In this document: in pieces, positions 54,336 through 64,000 of the stretch
How positions within the stretch are numbered: position 1 is the first letter of the stretch
Layout of the letters: each line of letters starts with the position of its first letter
Source: Anthostomella pinea
Lineage: Eukaryota > Ascomycota > Sordariomycetes > Xylariales > Xylariaceae
Direction of reading: 5' to 3'
Length of the DNA: 64,000 nt
NCBI GenBank assembly: GCA_963556695.1
Contig: CAUWAG010000012.1
Location: forward strand, 4,464,001-4,528,000
The notes under the pieces: model-generated
Told to the model about the DNA's origin: nothing
The model's database searches: none
What the model saw: the letters and a program-made list of their open reading frames with translations, nothing else
Position numbers and translations under genes: made by a program

Positions 54336-55278
54336 ATGATGGCTCTATCACGCCGACTCGCCATTATCGCCGGTGGTCTTGGTAAGTCTTTTTGTGAAAC
54401 ACATTAAGGCGAGGTACAACTCGACTGATGTATGTCTGCGTTCCAGGCGGCCTCGGGTCCGCAACTGGCAAGATCCTGCGGTCGCAAGGCGCGTGGCTCG
54501 CACTGCTCTACGCCCCCTTCGAAGCAAACAGGACAAAGGAGCTCCTTCGCAAAGGCTATGGGAAAGACTTCGCACCAGAAGAAATCCGCACCTACGAGTG
54601 CGACATCACCTCCCCTTCATCGGTGCAGTCGGCATTCGCTCGATATCCTCAGATCTGGCCGCGGGGGATGCGTCCTCGGCAGCGCCGGCGTTCCCGAGCA
54701 TTCTCGTTAATTCTGCGGGGTATGTGTCGCTGAGCGCCATGGAAGACACGCCGCCCTAGGAGACGATGGAAACATCTGAATACCAAACTGCTGGGCCCCA
54801 TGCTCTGCAGCCAGGCTTTTGCGAGGCTCTATCTTGCGGTGGCGAAGGCGGCAGCACCGACGGCCGCGCCCCCGGGGAGGATCGTGAGCGTGAGTTCGCA
54901 GGCAGCCCACGTGGCACTGTGGAAGCATGGCGCGTACTGCACATCGAAAGCAGGACTGATGGGTCTCACGAGGAACATGGCAAGCGAATGGGGACCTAAG
55001 GGTATCACGGCGAACACCGTATCGCCGACTGTCGCCTGGACGGAGCTAGGCTAGAACATGGGGTGAGAAGGCCGTGTCTGAAGCGTTCCTCAAACAGGTT
55101 CCTACTGGGCGGTTTGTGATGCCAGAAGAGGTTAGTGAAGCTATAGCGTTCTTGTGTCAGGACTCTAGCGGAATGATCAATGGGTAAGTATGGACAAAGA
55201 CTCGACTCTATGGCGGTTGCTGATGACGTCCTTCACAGGGCGGACATACGAATTGACGGCGGATTCACAATACAATAA
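54336..55278 (+). pseudogene. Short-chain dehydrogenase pseudogene (arabinitol/xylulose-reductase-like)
   Basis: Exon 1 (54336-54381) reads MMALSRRLAIIAGGLG and joins over a GTAAGT intron (54382-54446) to GLGSATGKILRSQGAWLALL, restoring the SDR glycine motif. Coding sense then passes through at least three frames: ECDITSPSSVQSAFA, shift near 54640 to ILVNSAGYVSLSAMED, stop and shift near 54765 to LNTKLLGPMLCSQAFARLYL. The catalytic block IVSVSSQAAHVALWKHGAYC with TSKAGL (Ser, Tyr, Lys all present) follows. Further stops and a shift come after WTELG. Last is GRFVMPEEVSEAIAFLCQDS and a final intron to ADIRIDGGFTIQ. Both introns keep consensus sites, so inactivation is recent on that scale. Confidence 0.8.
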
Positions 55279-56978
55279 GTTGTGTTCATGCACGAGCCTT
55301 GCTGGTGCAGAGAGCGTGTTACGGGACCAGGATCACGGGATGGCAACAGTTGATCAGGAAGATTCAGGGATCTATTGAGCAACTAGGAGCCATTCAGAGT
55401 GTGATGTAGAGGTCTGGGTCTCCAGCTAACTCGTGGCAGTGTGGGGAGGAATGATGTATCTGTGGATATGCCCCACATTACGTGTTAATCACGTGATACA
55501 ACAGAGCGGGCACATCAAGGCAGGTATATATAGCGACGAGCCCGAATCAACCTGTTGTCAGCTGTGTATTCTGCTTGTTTCCCATCAGACCTCTGTACAG
55601 CGCGAACACAGCTCGTCGGGATCAGTATTCTGACTTGTGGCAGGTCTTTACCACCACTCAAACGACCATGACTATATCTGTCTTGAACTACCTATGTTGC
55701 CACCCTCATAGTGCTATCCAGTCTCAGGCTCCTCCTAGAGGTACTCTTCAGTGTCGTGCGTGCAGTACAAGTCTGAGCCTGCTTGTAGAATCCCTCCCAC
55801 GACCCGCACCTTACACCACCCCCATGTTGCCTTATGTGTAAAGCTGAGCAAGTTCTCAATGTCGGGGGGGGGGCATGCGGGATGGGGCTGGAGTAAAACT
55901 TGGGATCTGGGCGACAACTCGGTCGGTTTGGCGGTGTCGAGCTTTTTCTGATATAGTGTGAGTACCTGTTAAAATCAGGTCAGCTGCGCAGGAGTCGGAA
56001 GTGAAATTGGGGAATCATCTGTCAAGTCAACGACCCGCCCCTTGTCAAACAGTGCGTAGAAGGTTCATATGCTCGATATTCGTGTATTCGGTGCTGATCT
56101 TGATGAATCTGTTGTTGTGAAGTCTCTGTTAGTGGCTACCTAGGTGGCCCCAAAATGCCCTAAGGGCCCCTGATCAGGGCACTGCCACCTCCCTGACGCC
56201 ACAGTGGCTTACGTGCCATTCAACACCCCTTGTTTGCGGCTGTCTATGGTTCGAAGCATGGGTGGGTCAAAGAGACCGTTTTCTTTTACGGCTATCCTTG
56301 ATCGTTTAGTGGGAGGCATCCTATGGCAATTTAGTTTTACTACCTTACCGTGGGTCGTTATATGTTGTCAAGACACCGTGGTTTCTCCGGTGAGCAGGAT
56401 CCTATATGGCGCCATACACTGAAGTTCAATACGTCAGCCAGCATCCCGTCTACGTGCCCGTAAGAAGCTAATGCCTAAACGAGGACCCCGAGAAGGATAT
56501 CCTGCACCTGGAATTTGGAGAGGAGTCCGTACAATTCCGTCAAGAACTTGTACTTGTGCCATCGATATCCCGTGGAGGACGGGGAATACATTGAACCACC
56601 AAAGGTTTCCGTACACCCCTCGTTCAGTAGGCAAGGTACGTATCTATCTTAACCGGAACAAGCAGTCTGGAATAAGTATCGAGGAATGGTTTTTGGGTCG
56701 GCACTGCTTTAGCCAGGTTGCTTATAACCCGATTGGTAGATATGACATTGAAATCTAATAATCAAGAGAGAAGCGTTCTGGACGGAGAGGAAGACTGGGA
56801 GGGAGCCCATAGACAGATCGAAAGCAAGAACAAGCTGTGGGCGGGTTCGAGGATAAGTGTATTTCTTTAGCTCGCTAATAACGGATACGCTCAAGTAAAC
56901 ACACGTTTCCGTCATACACTCCTTCGGGTCTGAACCTCTTAGTCAGCACGTTGAGAACCGCTCTCGTAACGAGCTATT
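55279..56978. other. Accessory region, no gene supported
   Basis: A TATA-like tatatata at about 55525-55532 precedes a short ATG frame at 55667 (about 58 codons) that I cannot support further. Other frames are short and unstructured. Confidence 0.4.
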
Positions 56979-57755
56979 CTACTCGTTGAGCTTCTGCACA
57001 GTGAACTTCACATCATCTAGAAGCGGGTCTGGCATGTTCCATAGCAGCGCATTCAGCTTGAATTCCGACAAGGAGGTGGTAATGGTGTAACTTTTGCTAT
57101 CATCCAGATTCCGGCTCTGAATCGCATCTTGCAACAACGGACCCGCCACCCGCACACTTCGGCCAGACTCAAGGACTGCAAGCATTTCCTCAGCGCTCAT
57201 TTCCTCAGTGCTTGCCGGTTCCGAGATGGCTGGATTCATCGAAGGAGGCGCTCGCGGAAGTAACATCGGTGCTTCCCGCGTCGGGCGGCCGTAATCACTG
57301 CATTTGAGTAAGAACCAGTTGCCCCTCTCGAACCTCTCCTCCCATAACACGCCGAGGCGCCATTCCTGAGCAAACTCGAAGAGACCTGGCAGCATGCAAG
57401 CCAACTTCTGCGCGATTTGACGGCGGGACAGGGGCGAATTTGTTGGGGTGTGTGGCGACAACTGATATTGGTAGAGATGGTCGATGTAGAGTAATCGCTC
57501 TGTGTCGCGAAGTATTTCGAACGTCGCCTGATGCAGCAGAACCAGGCGCCGCATCTTCGTTGCAAGATCCCTCGACGCCTCTTCGTCGTATATGTCAGAG
57601 AGCCTTGAGTGGTAGTCTATGTCCATGAGGGCTGTGATCTGCTCGGCTCGAGTCGATCGTTGAAATCTCCGGTGGGATGCGAGCGCATGCTCGACTCGCC
57701 GCTGCAATCTGGCCTGCTCGACTCGCCGCTGCAATCTGGCGTCGGAAGGTTCCAT
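56979..57755 (-). CDS. Hypothetical helical protein
   Basis: 258 aa from the ATG at 57755. It begins with a duplicated ARLQRRVEQ / ARLQRRVEH heptad-like unit, then helical DIYDEEASRDLATKMRRLVL and ILRDTERLLYIDHLYQYQLS, a hydrophilic middle and KSYTITTSLSEFKLNALLWN near the end. It is compositionally stable throughout and looks real. The frame is open upstream into the zinc-finger remnant, but the ATG at 57755 separates them. No family is recognised. Confidence 0.45.
   Translation of the reverse strand: MEPSDARLQRRVEQARLQRRVEHALASHRRFQRSTRAEQITALMDIDYHSRLSDIYDEEASRDLATKMRRLVLLHQATFEILRDTERLLYIDHLYQYQLSPHTPTNSPLSRRQIAQKLACMLPGLFEFAQEWRLGVLWEERFERGNWFLLKCSDYGRPTREAPMLLPRAPPSMNPAISEPASTEEMSAEEMLAVLESGRSVRVAGPLLQDAIQSRNLDDSKSYTITTSLSEFKLNALLWNMPDPLLDDVKFTVQKLNE
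57688..57741. repeat. 27-bp tandem duplication inside the coding frame
   Basis: Unit starting tgctcgactcgccgctgcaa occurs at 57688-57714 and 57715-57741 with one difference at the last base. It encodes the doubled RLQRRVE motif of the hypothetical protein. Being 27 bp, it keeps frame. Confidence 0.9.
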
Positions 57756-57949
57756 AGGGGCTGGAAAATCCTGGGTGGCTATGTTGGTGATGACGATCCG
57801 TACGTATGCAAGGGAATTCTGTTTGGACAGGGCCGGTAATGTGAGCAGTCGGACAGCCAAAAGGTGATTGATGTTGAAGAGATGTAGCAGCAGTCTAGGA
57901 GGTCGAAAGTAGATGTGTCCAGTGTCCCCCTTCGAAGATAGAGCAGGCG

Positions 57950-58115
57950 CGGCCGTAGTTGGGGGCAGGGTGGCAGCTTGCTCCAGAGGTCGAATCGGTC
58001 GATGTGCTGGTAGGCGCTCGTCACCGTGAGAGCAGTAGCCGTTTCGCACGAAGAAGTTGCACTCGGGCATCTTGGGCAGAGCATTATTAAAGCGCTGTAC
58101 GAGCAAAAATGCAGG
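57950..58115 (-). pseudogene. Degenerate piece resembling Yth1/CPSF30 CCCH zinc fingers
   Basis: On the minus strand KMPECNFFVRNGYCSHGDE matches the well-known fungal Yth1/CPSF30 finger (PECNFFxxNGYCSxGDEC). The third cysteine is an arginine in this frame. After a one-base shift the expected continuation appears in the next frame (YQHID then SKLPPCP). The DNA before it (tgcatttttgctcgtac) fits a damaged CEFLHEYN segment. Yth1 is a core pre-mRNA 3'-end processing factor, so an intact copy must lie elsewhere; this is likely a gene fragment or retro-copy. The resemblance is from memory and untested. Confidence 0.5.
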
Positions 58116-61100
58116 GTGATTTCTAGACTGGGAACATAAGGTACAGATTCATCGAGTCGGAGTAAGCCCAATGGAATAAGCATTGAAAGTGGCGTATCAA
58201 ACCAGAGCTGCTTCTTCCTGTCTGCTTATTGCAATATTTCCAAAATCCCTCGTGTGAACTTGAATTCTCCCGGCATGGCTTGCACGGAGACTTATGAGGG
58301 CTGGGTATAGCAGCAGATTGGATGGAGCAAATCGGTGAAGCCACGTTGGCGCCATCAAGATGCGAACCTAACACCTTTATCATGGACAAACCTTGGGTTT
58401 TTGCGATATTCGCACCAACTGCATCTTGGTTGCCAGATCGTGAGATGAAAAATACTCACATATGGACATCAGTGGCATGAACCTTCATAAGGAGTGAATC
58501 ATCCGTGACGAATACCGGAGCTTAGATTTATCCGTGTTCCCTCCCTATCCGGAATCTTCAGGATGTTGTCGAGCCCTTCTGTATGCTGTCGTAACATCTG
58601 CGGACTCTGCAAGGCTACCAAACCTCTTGTTCTTTCAAAGAGAATCCTAGACAAATTCAAGCCAAAACATGGAGTAGCTCCTCACTCCATTGACCGCAAT
58701 GGGCTTGGCAGCGGCAGCGGCTCAACATCAAACTCGTCCAACACCGCTCCGGCAATCCTTGCCTCCCCCGCTGATTTCACGCAACACACTAGCATCCGCC
58801 AGCGGTCCACTCGGCTTATGCTTCAAAAGCGCCGGCCTCTTTCAAGCTCCCACTCGCCTCCCGGCCCGTGACGCCGAACTACCGGCGCTCTTCCCCTCGG
58901 CACCCGGCGACGCAAGCCCTAGCTGTACTGCTCCTGCGTCAAGGTTCGCGCTCCAGAACAGCGCGCCGACCGAAGGCCAGACTCGCAATGCTCGCCACGG
59001 CGGCGCTCAGAGGGCCCAGTCCCTGACAGGGACCGTGGCGCCCATCGGAGCCATCACGAGCCCCTGATTCGCGACGAGCGCCAGGACCGGCGCGCATGCG
59101 TGCTGCGTCGTGGGGTGCGAGCCGCCATTCTTGGACCCAAGCCTGGGCTTCTTAGGCCCTTGCCGTCGGTGAGGCGACGCAGTTTCTTACGAGAGTCACA
59201 GTTCGCACGCGGCGAAGGGATCATGGAGACATCTGGCGGACGTGTGCTGCTCACTGCATGGACTTCTTTCTTTTGGTACGTGCCCCCTTGCATATAATCA
59301 TTCGAGTTCACGTTATGGGCAGCGCGCAATCCAACACCTGAATCACCCATATAATTGTTCCATGCTGCCGGCTGCCTTGATGGCGACAACCCTCGGACAT
59401 AACGGAGCTGGCTGAAATTATAGGGAGACGGCAATACCTACACCCTCATACGATCAAGTGGTATACCTCCGCGACACCAGCCTGGGCAACATCACAGAGC
59501 TATCAGTCATCCTGTCTCCTCCACCTACGGATGCGGGGTCACACGTATGGCATTCATAGGCCAAGACATCTTTGTGTCAGGTGCACTTCAGCTGTCTAAT
59601 TCAGGCCGGCATAAACCTGAGACAACCTCAAGCCTCTCAGCGGTACTCGACCCCCACCATCGCGAACCACGCGCTCCTCGTAGCTATAATCGACCATCAA
59701 TCTAAAACAAGAACGAAGCATACTATTATTATCAAGACTCAAGTAGGGGTCATGAAGTCGTGCATTCAGAAGCCGAGTGGCGATCATCTCACATCAGCAA
59801 ACCGTCCGCGGGCGCTTGAACCTGACAGTCACAGGCAGCTGACGATACTGCAGCAAGTGTGCAGAGCCTCAAAAGCCAAGCCAGCCGCGCCATCATTGCA
59901 GCTCTGAAACGTGACTCGCAGTCGCAATTAGCGATTAGTCAGGATGAGGGCTGGTCAAACAACCTCGACGAATTGAACAAAAAAAAGAGGATATAAATGC
60001 ACTCAGTCGGTGATTGGCCCCGTGTCATGCAGAGAAGGCCAAAGGGGCCACCGGTCGGGGGCCATGCCACATGGAAGCTGCAGAAGGTAAGTTATCGCGG
60101 GAACCTTGGAAGCCCACGTGTTTGGCCCAGATCCATGGCAAGCAAGCCTGGTCGCAATCTTTTGATGGGCAGGCATTAGTAAGTAGGTAGGTAGACAGGC
60201 CGCGTGACCTTGCCGGTGGCCGATCGTGTCACCGCGAGCGGCGTCCTCCTATCTTAGGTAGAAGGAACGTTACTTGCCCCACTGCATATGACCGGTCTGC
60301 ACCTGCAGTATTGATTAAACCCAACGTGTAGCCTAGAGTCATGACGACGCAATATTTCGAGCGAAAGGTTGGTGCCTGACTTGTAGGCTCGACATTCAAT
60401 GGAGTCTTGTCTTGTGTAGGAAGATGCGACTGCGCCCGAATACTGCATGCGACATGCACGGTCCTCCAGGGGCATCAACCGGTGGCTTGCTGCATATCCA
60501 TTGAAGGTTGGGGAATATGGGCAAATTTAGCAAGGCGGTATGCAGCACTGAGCAGGAAGCACGCCCTTCAATGTCCTGACGCAGCCGTTCAACAGCTCTC
60601 AGTATGTCGCAACTCCCCCAGCCAGTGATAAAATAGGTAGTCAGACCCCCAGCATGTGTCCAACAGTGCTCGACGACTTGCTCTTGCTGAAAACTATACG
60701 GGCCGAACTGACGCAATGCGGAGTAAAACGGTCTGTTTCTGCATGTAAGCCGCCAGTCGTGAGACACGCATAGGACCTCAAAGTCTGCTTATTGGTTAGG
60801 TAGGCGCCCAGCCCCCCAGTCGTCCCCAGCTGACGCAGAATGTGGTGCGTGCTAATTTGCCCGTATTCGTCATGCTATCAGCGTATTACTTTGCTTATAC
60901 GCGTCTACTGTCCGATGAAGGCGGGTCTCCCATTGGCCTCGGCAACTCCTGCCTCCTCTTCAAACTGCAAGGAAGCTTCAATCTGATAGGGGCATGAAGA
61001 GGATGGGGGGATGGGGGAATGCGGGTGTCGTGCGAGCAGGCTTGACCAAGCTTTCAGCTTCTAGGTAGTAATCGCATAGCCGGTTCGTCCCTAGTAGTTG

Positions 61101-61140
61101 AACAGAAAACGTGGCCGTGCTTAGAGATGCCGCTTTAGAG
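58116..61140. other. Accessory region, no gene supported
   Basis: Includes a GC-rich patch at about 58690-59070 with overlapping Ala/Pro/Ser frames on both strands and no conserved motif. A donor-like aaggtaagt at 60086-60094 and a TATA-like gatataaat near 59989 precede a short ATG frame at 59997; I cannot complete a gene from them. Confidence 0.35.
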
Positions 61141-64000
61141 GCTTAATGTGCAAGGCAAGCATGTTAGCTGCTGTGAGACACAAAAGCCGGGACACCTGCC
61201 GTATAGGGCGAGGTCTAAACTGGATGAGCGTATTACAGGACTGTATCCGATTGGGGATGACGATAGCTATTCCGGCTCTGAGAAGCCACGTGTGCTGTGC
61301 TTACCTTATGTGACGCGGAGCCGCACTAGGCGGCCGGACGCCGAAAATAGCTCAATGGACACTGAAGACGCACAGGCCGAGAAGAGGTGGTTCAGCTGCA
61401 AGGCACAAGAACGGTACCGAAGCTGCAAGGATGAAGAGTATCGATGCAGGCGCGCAGTCGATGCAGACACGCAGCTTGATCATGTCGCATGCTGCAAACA
61501 GAGAGGTTCGTCGGTATCTCCGTGGTGCCAGCCTGTTGTACGCAGCACGTGTTTACCAAGTATAGCACTATACTCGGGTGCCCCATGCCATCTGACACTC
61601 GCCCACACATGCCCGACATACCACCCCTCCCCCCTTTTATACTAGCGCCGGTGGAGCCCCGCACTACGCGACGCCATCGGTAAGCCTCATATTATACAAT
61701 CCTACTAGCATCTAACAAGTGAGCCGCCTAGCACCGTCAATCAGAGTCTAACGCGTTGTCTCACCTGGCGCACCTCTGTCATTCTGTTGCCTGTTAGCTG
61801 CAGTCCAATGTGGAAAATCTAGGTACATAGTCTCGTCCAGTGACTTTAGCGCACTCAGTGCCAATGTAGAAGACTTGATCCATCGACTCGGCATTTGTCA
61901 GTTTTCTCCACGGCCAAGTCGTCGTACACAGTGTCGGGAGAAATTAGAGATAAATATACCTACACAGGCAACGTGACCCGTCGTACCAGCGCAAGATACG
62001 GCAAGAAAGGAAACACGCATGCATGAGATTTGAGACCGGTACAAGTGTTACATGTTAGTTTCTTAAAGGTACTAGGTAGTATGACAGGTAGACACGATAT
62101 GCCAGCTTCCACCCACGTGGGGCATAGAGTTGTTTATCAAAAACTTTTCCCACCACATATACTGTGCGGCAGAGCATCATTCTCACACACCACAATAATG
62201 TCCTAGCTGAAATGACAGCCGTTGACCAATCTGGTAAGTGGGCTAGCTACTCTAAGTTAGTGTCCGCTCCCGGTCTAACGGGCCACATGGGGCGAGCGGG
62301 TGTGCTAAGAGTACCCACACTATAAGCTATCAAGCAAGGTTGTCATCGTTTGAGCACAAGTGCAGAATGGCCCCGCGATGTCAAAACGGGATACTCTTGT
62401 AGTGCGTAGCGCTACCTAAGTTGAGGACCAATTTGAGTGTGGTGCGCGGCTTGTGTTGTGTAATATCGAGCTCGAGTTCTACGACATTACGTTTGGGACG
62501 TTCTACTCCCACACGGTGCTGTGTGCGCAACAGGGGACCGGGATCTTGGAAGTCGACAGCCCGCTACCCGACGCCGTGACAGTTGACGTCAGACTTCGCA
62601 TTAAACTCGCGGCGTACTCGTCGCGTAGGTTTGCGCGCGCGCCGACTTTGCGCTAAGGTGCAAATGGCGGGAGTGACCATCCCCACGTTCTCGCACTTCG
62701 TCAATGAATGAAGTGGCTCGTCCGCGGAAGCGAGAACGCCTTACCTCACCCGACTGGGCCTAAGCTGACGCGATATAGATTTTGGACCTGGGACTCGAGT
62801 CTATCGCCGATCTTGTCCAACACTAGTCGAATTCGGCTTTGCGCTTACCAACCCGTGCATCGAAATGCGGGTGACAGCTCAGCTTGGCCAAGTGACTGCG
62901 GCTGACTCGTGGTTGCGGCTCAGAGGAGAGAAAGGCTTGACCACCATGCCATGTTTGGCAGCATGCACACCCTAACATGTAGGCGTCGCAGGGCAAGCAT
63001 GGAGCTGAATATTCTGCTCCGTGTCTCCTTGTGTGTTTCCGGAACTCCAAGCTAATTGTGCGACCTTCAAGCAGACGGTGGCTTAGAATGCCATGCGATG
63101 GCCGCTGATCAGCATGTACCTAAATTGCCCTAGTGCATCAGGGCTTATCAGTCCCAAGCCCAGGGGGATTCGACAAAGAGCTCAATTTCCAGCTCGTTCA
63201 GGATACAGCCAGGTCTGAGCTTGCTGGTTGGTGCCCCGTTTGTGCCCTGGACCTCGATGGAAGCTCCCATTTGGCGAGCGTGTTAAGGTAGTCTGCGATG
63301 TGGGGTTGGAGCTGACCGTGAGGCCGGTCAAGAGTGGCTTCATGTGTCTGTCGATAGACCGTCACACACGCCGACTCCAGGAGGAGTCAACTCGTGAAAG
63401 CCTGGCAGGCGGGTCATCTTGTGGTATCGGCCATCTCGATCCAGGTAGTGATGTTGAGGTCGCATCACACTCGCAACCTCAGGCGTCCGGAAATGATCCT
63501 GCCACATGCAGAGCATCAACGTTTGCCTCCAGTTATCATGGTCCTCGGTATTGTGCGGAGCTGTATCCAAATCCTCCTGTACGACCTACGACGGTGTCAA
63601 CACTTCCCTCCAGCCGATTGGCTGATCTGACGCGGTCGGTACTGCATGCGTGGTTGATTCCTCTTTTGCTCTCGATCAGCCCTTTGGTTCCGTCGGTGGA
63701 CTCTGTACTACCCGGCGTCCCATTGATGGTTATCAGCCGTCGCGAAACATGCATGAGGCTTGCACAGGTAGTGTCCCGCTGTGTGATGGCGGTTCTGCTT
63801 TGGTTGGTCGTCGTTGTCGAACATGTGGGCATTGGAGGTCCCGCTTTCGCACATGTTCGCCGGCAGCTGATATAGCCCTATAGCCTTATAGCAGATGGAT
63901 AGGTAACACTGGTGGTCACCGAAGCTCGCACAGGGTCCTTTAGATTTGCCCATCCGACCCACTCTTCATCCGCTGTCTCCATGAAAAGCCATGCGCAGAT
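61141..64000. other. Accessory region, one possible exon
   Basis: The plus-strand stretch 62420-62656 reads VEDQFECGARLVLCNIELEF then YDITFGTFYSHTVLCAQQGT, VTVDVRLRIKLAAYSS and a TAA, in good protein style. It has a stop just upstream and no ATG, so it may be the last exon of a gene whose start (perhaps the ATG with a GTAAGT donor at about 62211-62241) I could not connect. Frames at 61148-61645 and 63228-63875 have no features. Confidence 0.3.

Noticed and set aside
58563..59067. Ala/Pro/Ser-rich plus-strand frames.
   Set aside because: Three frames and both strands are open in this GC-rich patch, with no motif or splice site to choose among them.
1..64000. CRISPR arrays, prophage, ribosomal RNA and bacterial-type operons.
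   Set aside because: None seen; the genes are spliced and eukaryotic throughout.

Overview
The window is nuclear DNA of a filamentous ascomycete (Pezizomycotina). The genes have short spliceosomal introns (48-87 nt, GTAAGT-type donors, CTAAC/CTGAC-type branch sites), both strands are used, and several proteins are typical of these fungi: a DIM-2-type cytosine methyltransferase, Nab3, RPA34.5, Grc3 and a fungal Trk potassium transporter. I do not assign a class or species. Exon joins were made by eye from splice consensus and protein continuity, not from transcripts.

From 0 to 12 kb lie mostly housekeeping genes: the tail of an unknown gene, a CaM kinase (-), a GGQ-type mitochondrial peptidyl-tRNA hydrolase (-), Nab3 (+), a LETM1-like mitochondrial protein (-) and a RidA-family deaminase (-). 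From 12 to 17 kb is a disturbed patch: a 1,051-bp element with 123-bp terminal inverted repeats that encloses one retrotransposon-gag-like frame, a broken F-box-like gene beside it, and a decaying short-chain dehydrogenase (SDR).

From 17 to 40.4 kb lies a dense block: a D-2-hydroxyacid dehydrogenase (-); RPA34.5 (-) and Grc3 (+), diverging from one intergenic region; Trk (+); a secreted Asp-box glycosidase (+); a frameshifted BTB gene and an 18-bp minisatellite; RMD1/RMND1 (-) and a PPR-like mitochondrial protein (+), again divergent; and the 1,312-aa DIM-2 gene (+). Two pairs look functionally matched: Pol I subunit with rRNA-processing kinase, and two mitochondrial expression factors.

From 40.4 to 64 kb the window is gene-poor. 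It holds a few short unrecognised genes with believable introns (42, 44, 48.7, 51 and 57 kb), a wrecked SDR, a degenerate piece that looks like the Yth1/CPSF30 zinc fingers, and several degenerate tandem duplications. The change just after dim-2 looks like a border between core and accessory chromatin. The best candidate for something undescribed is the inverted-repeat element at 12.5-13.6 kb.
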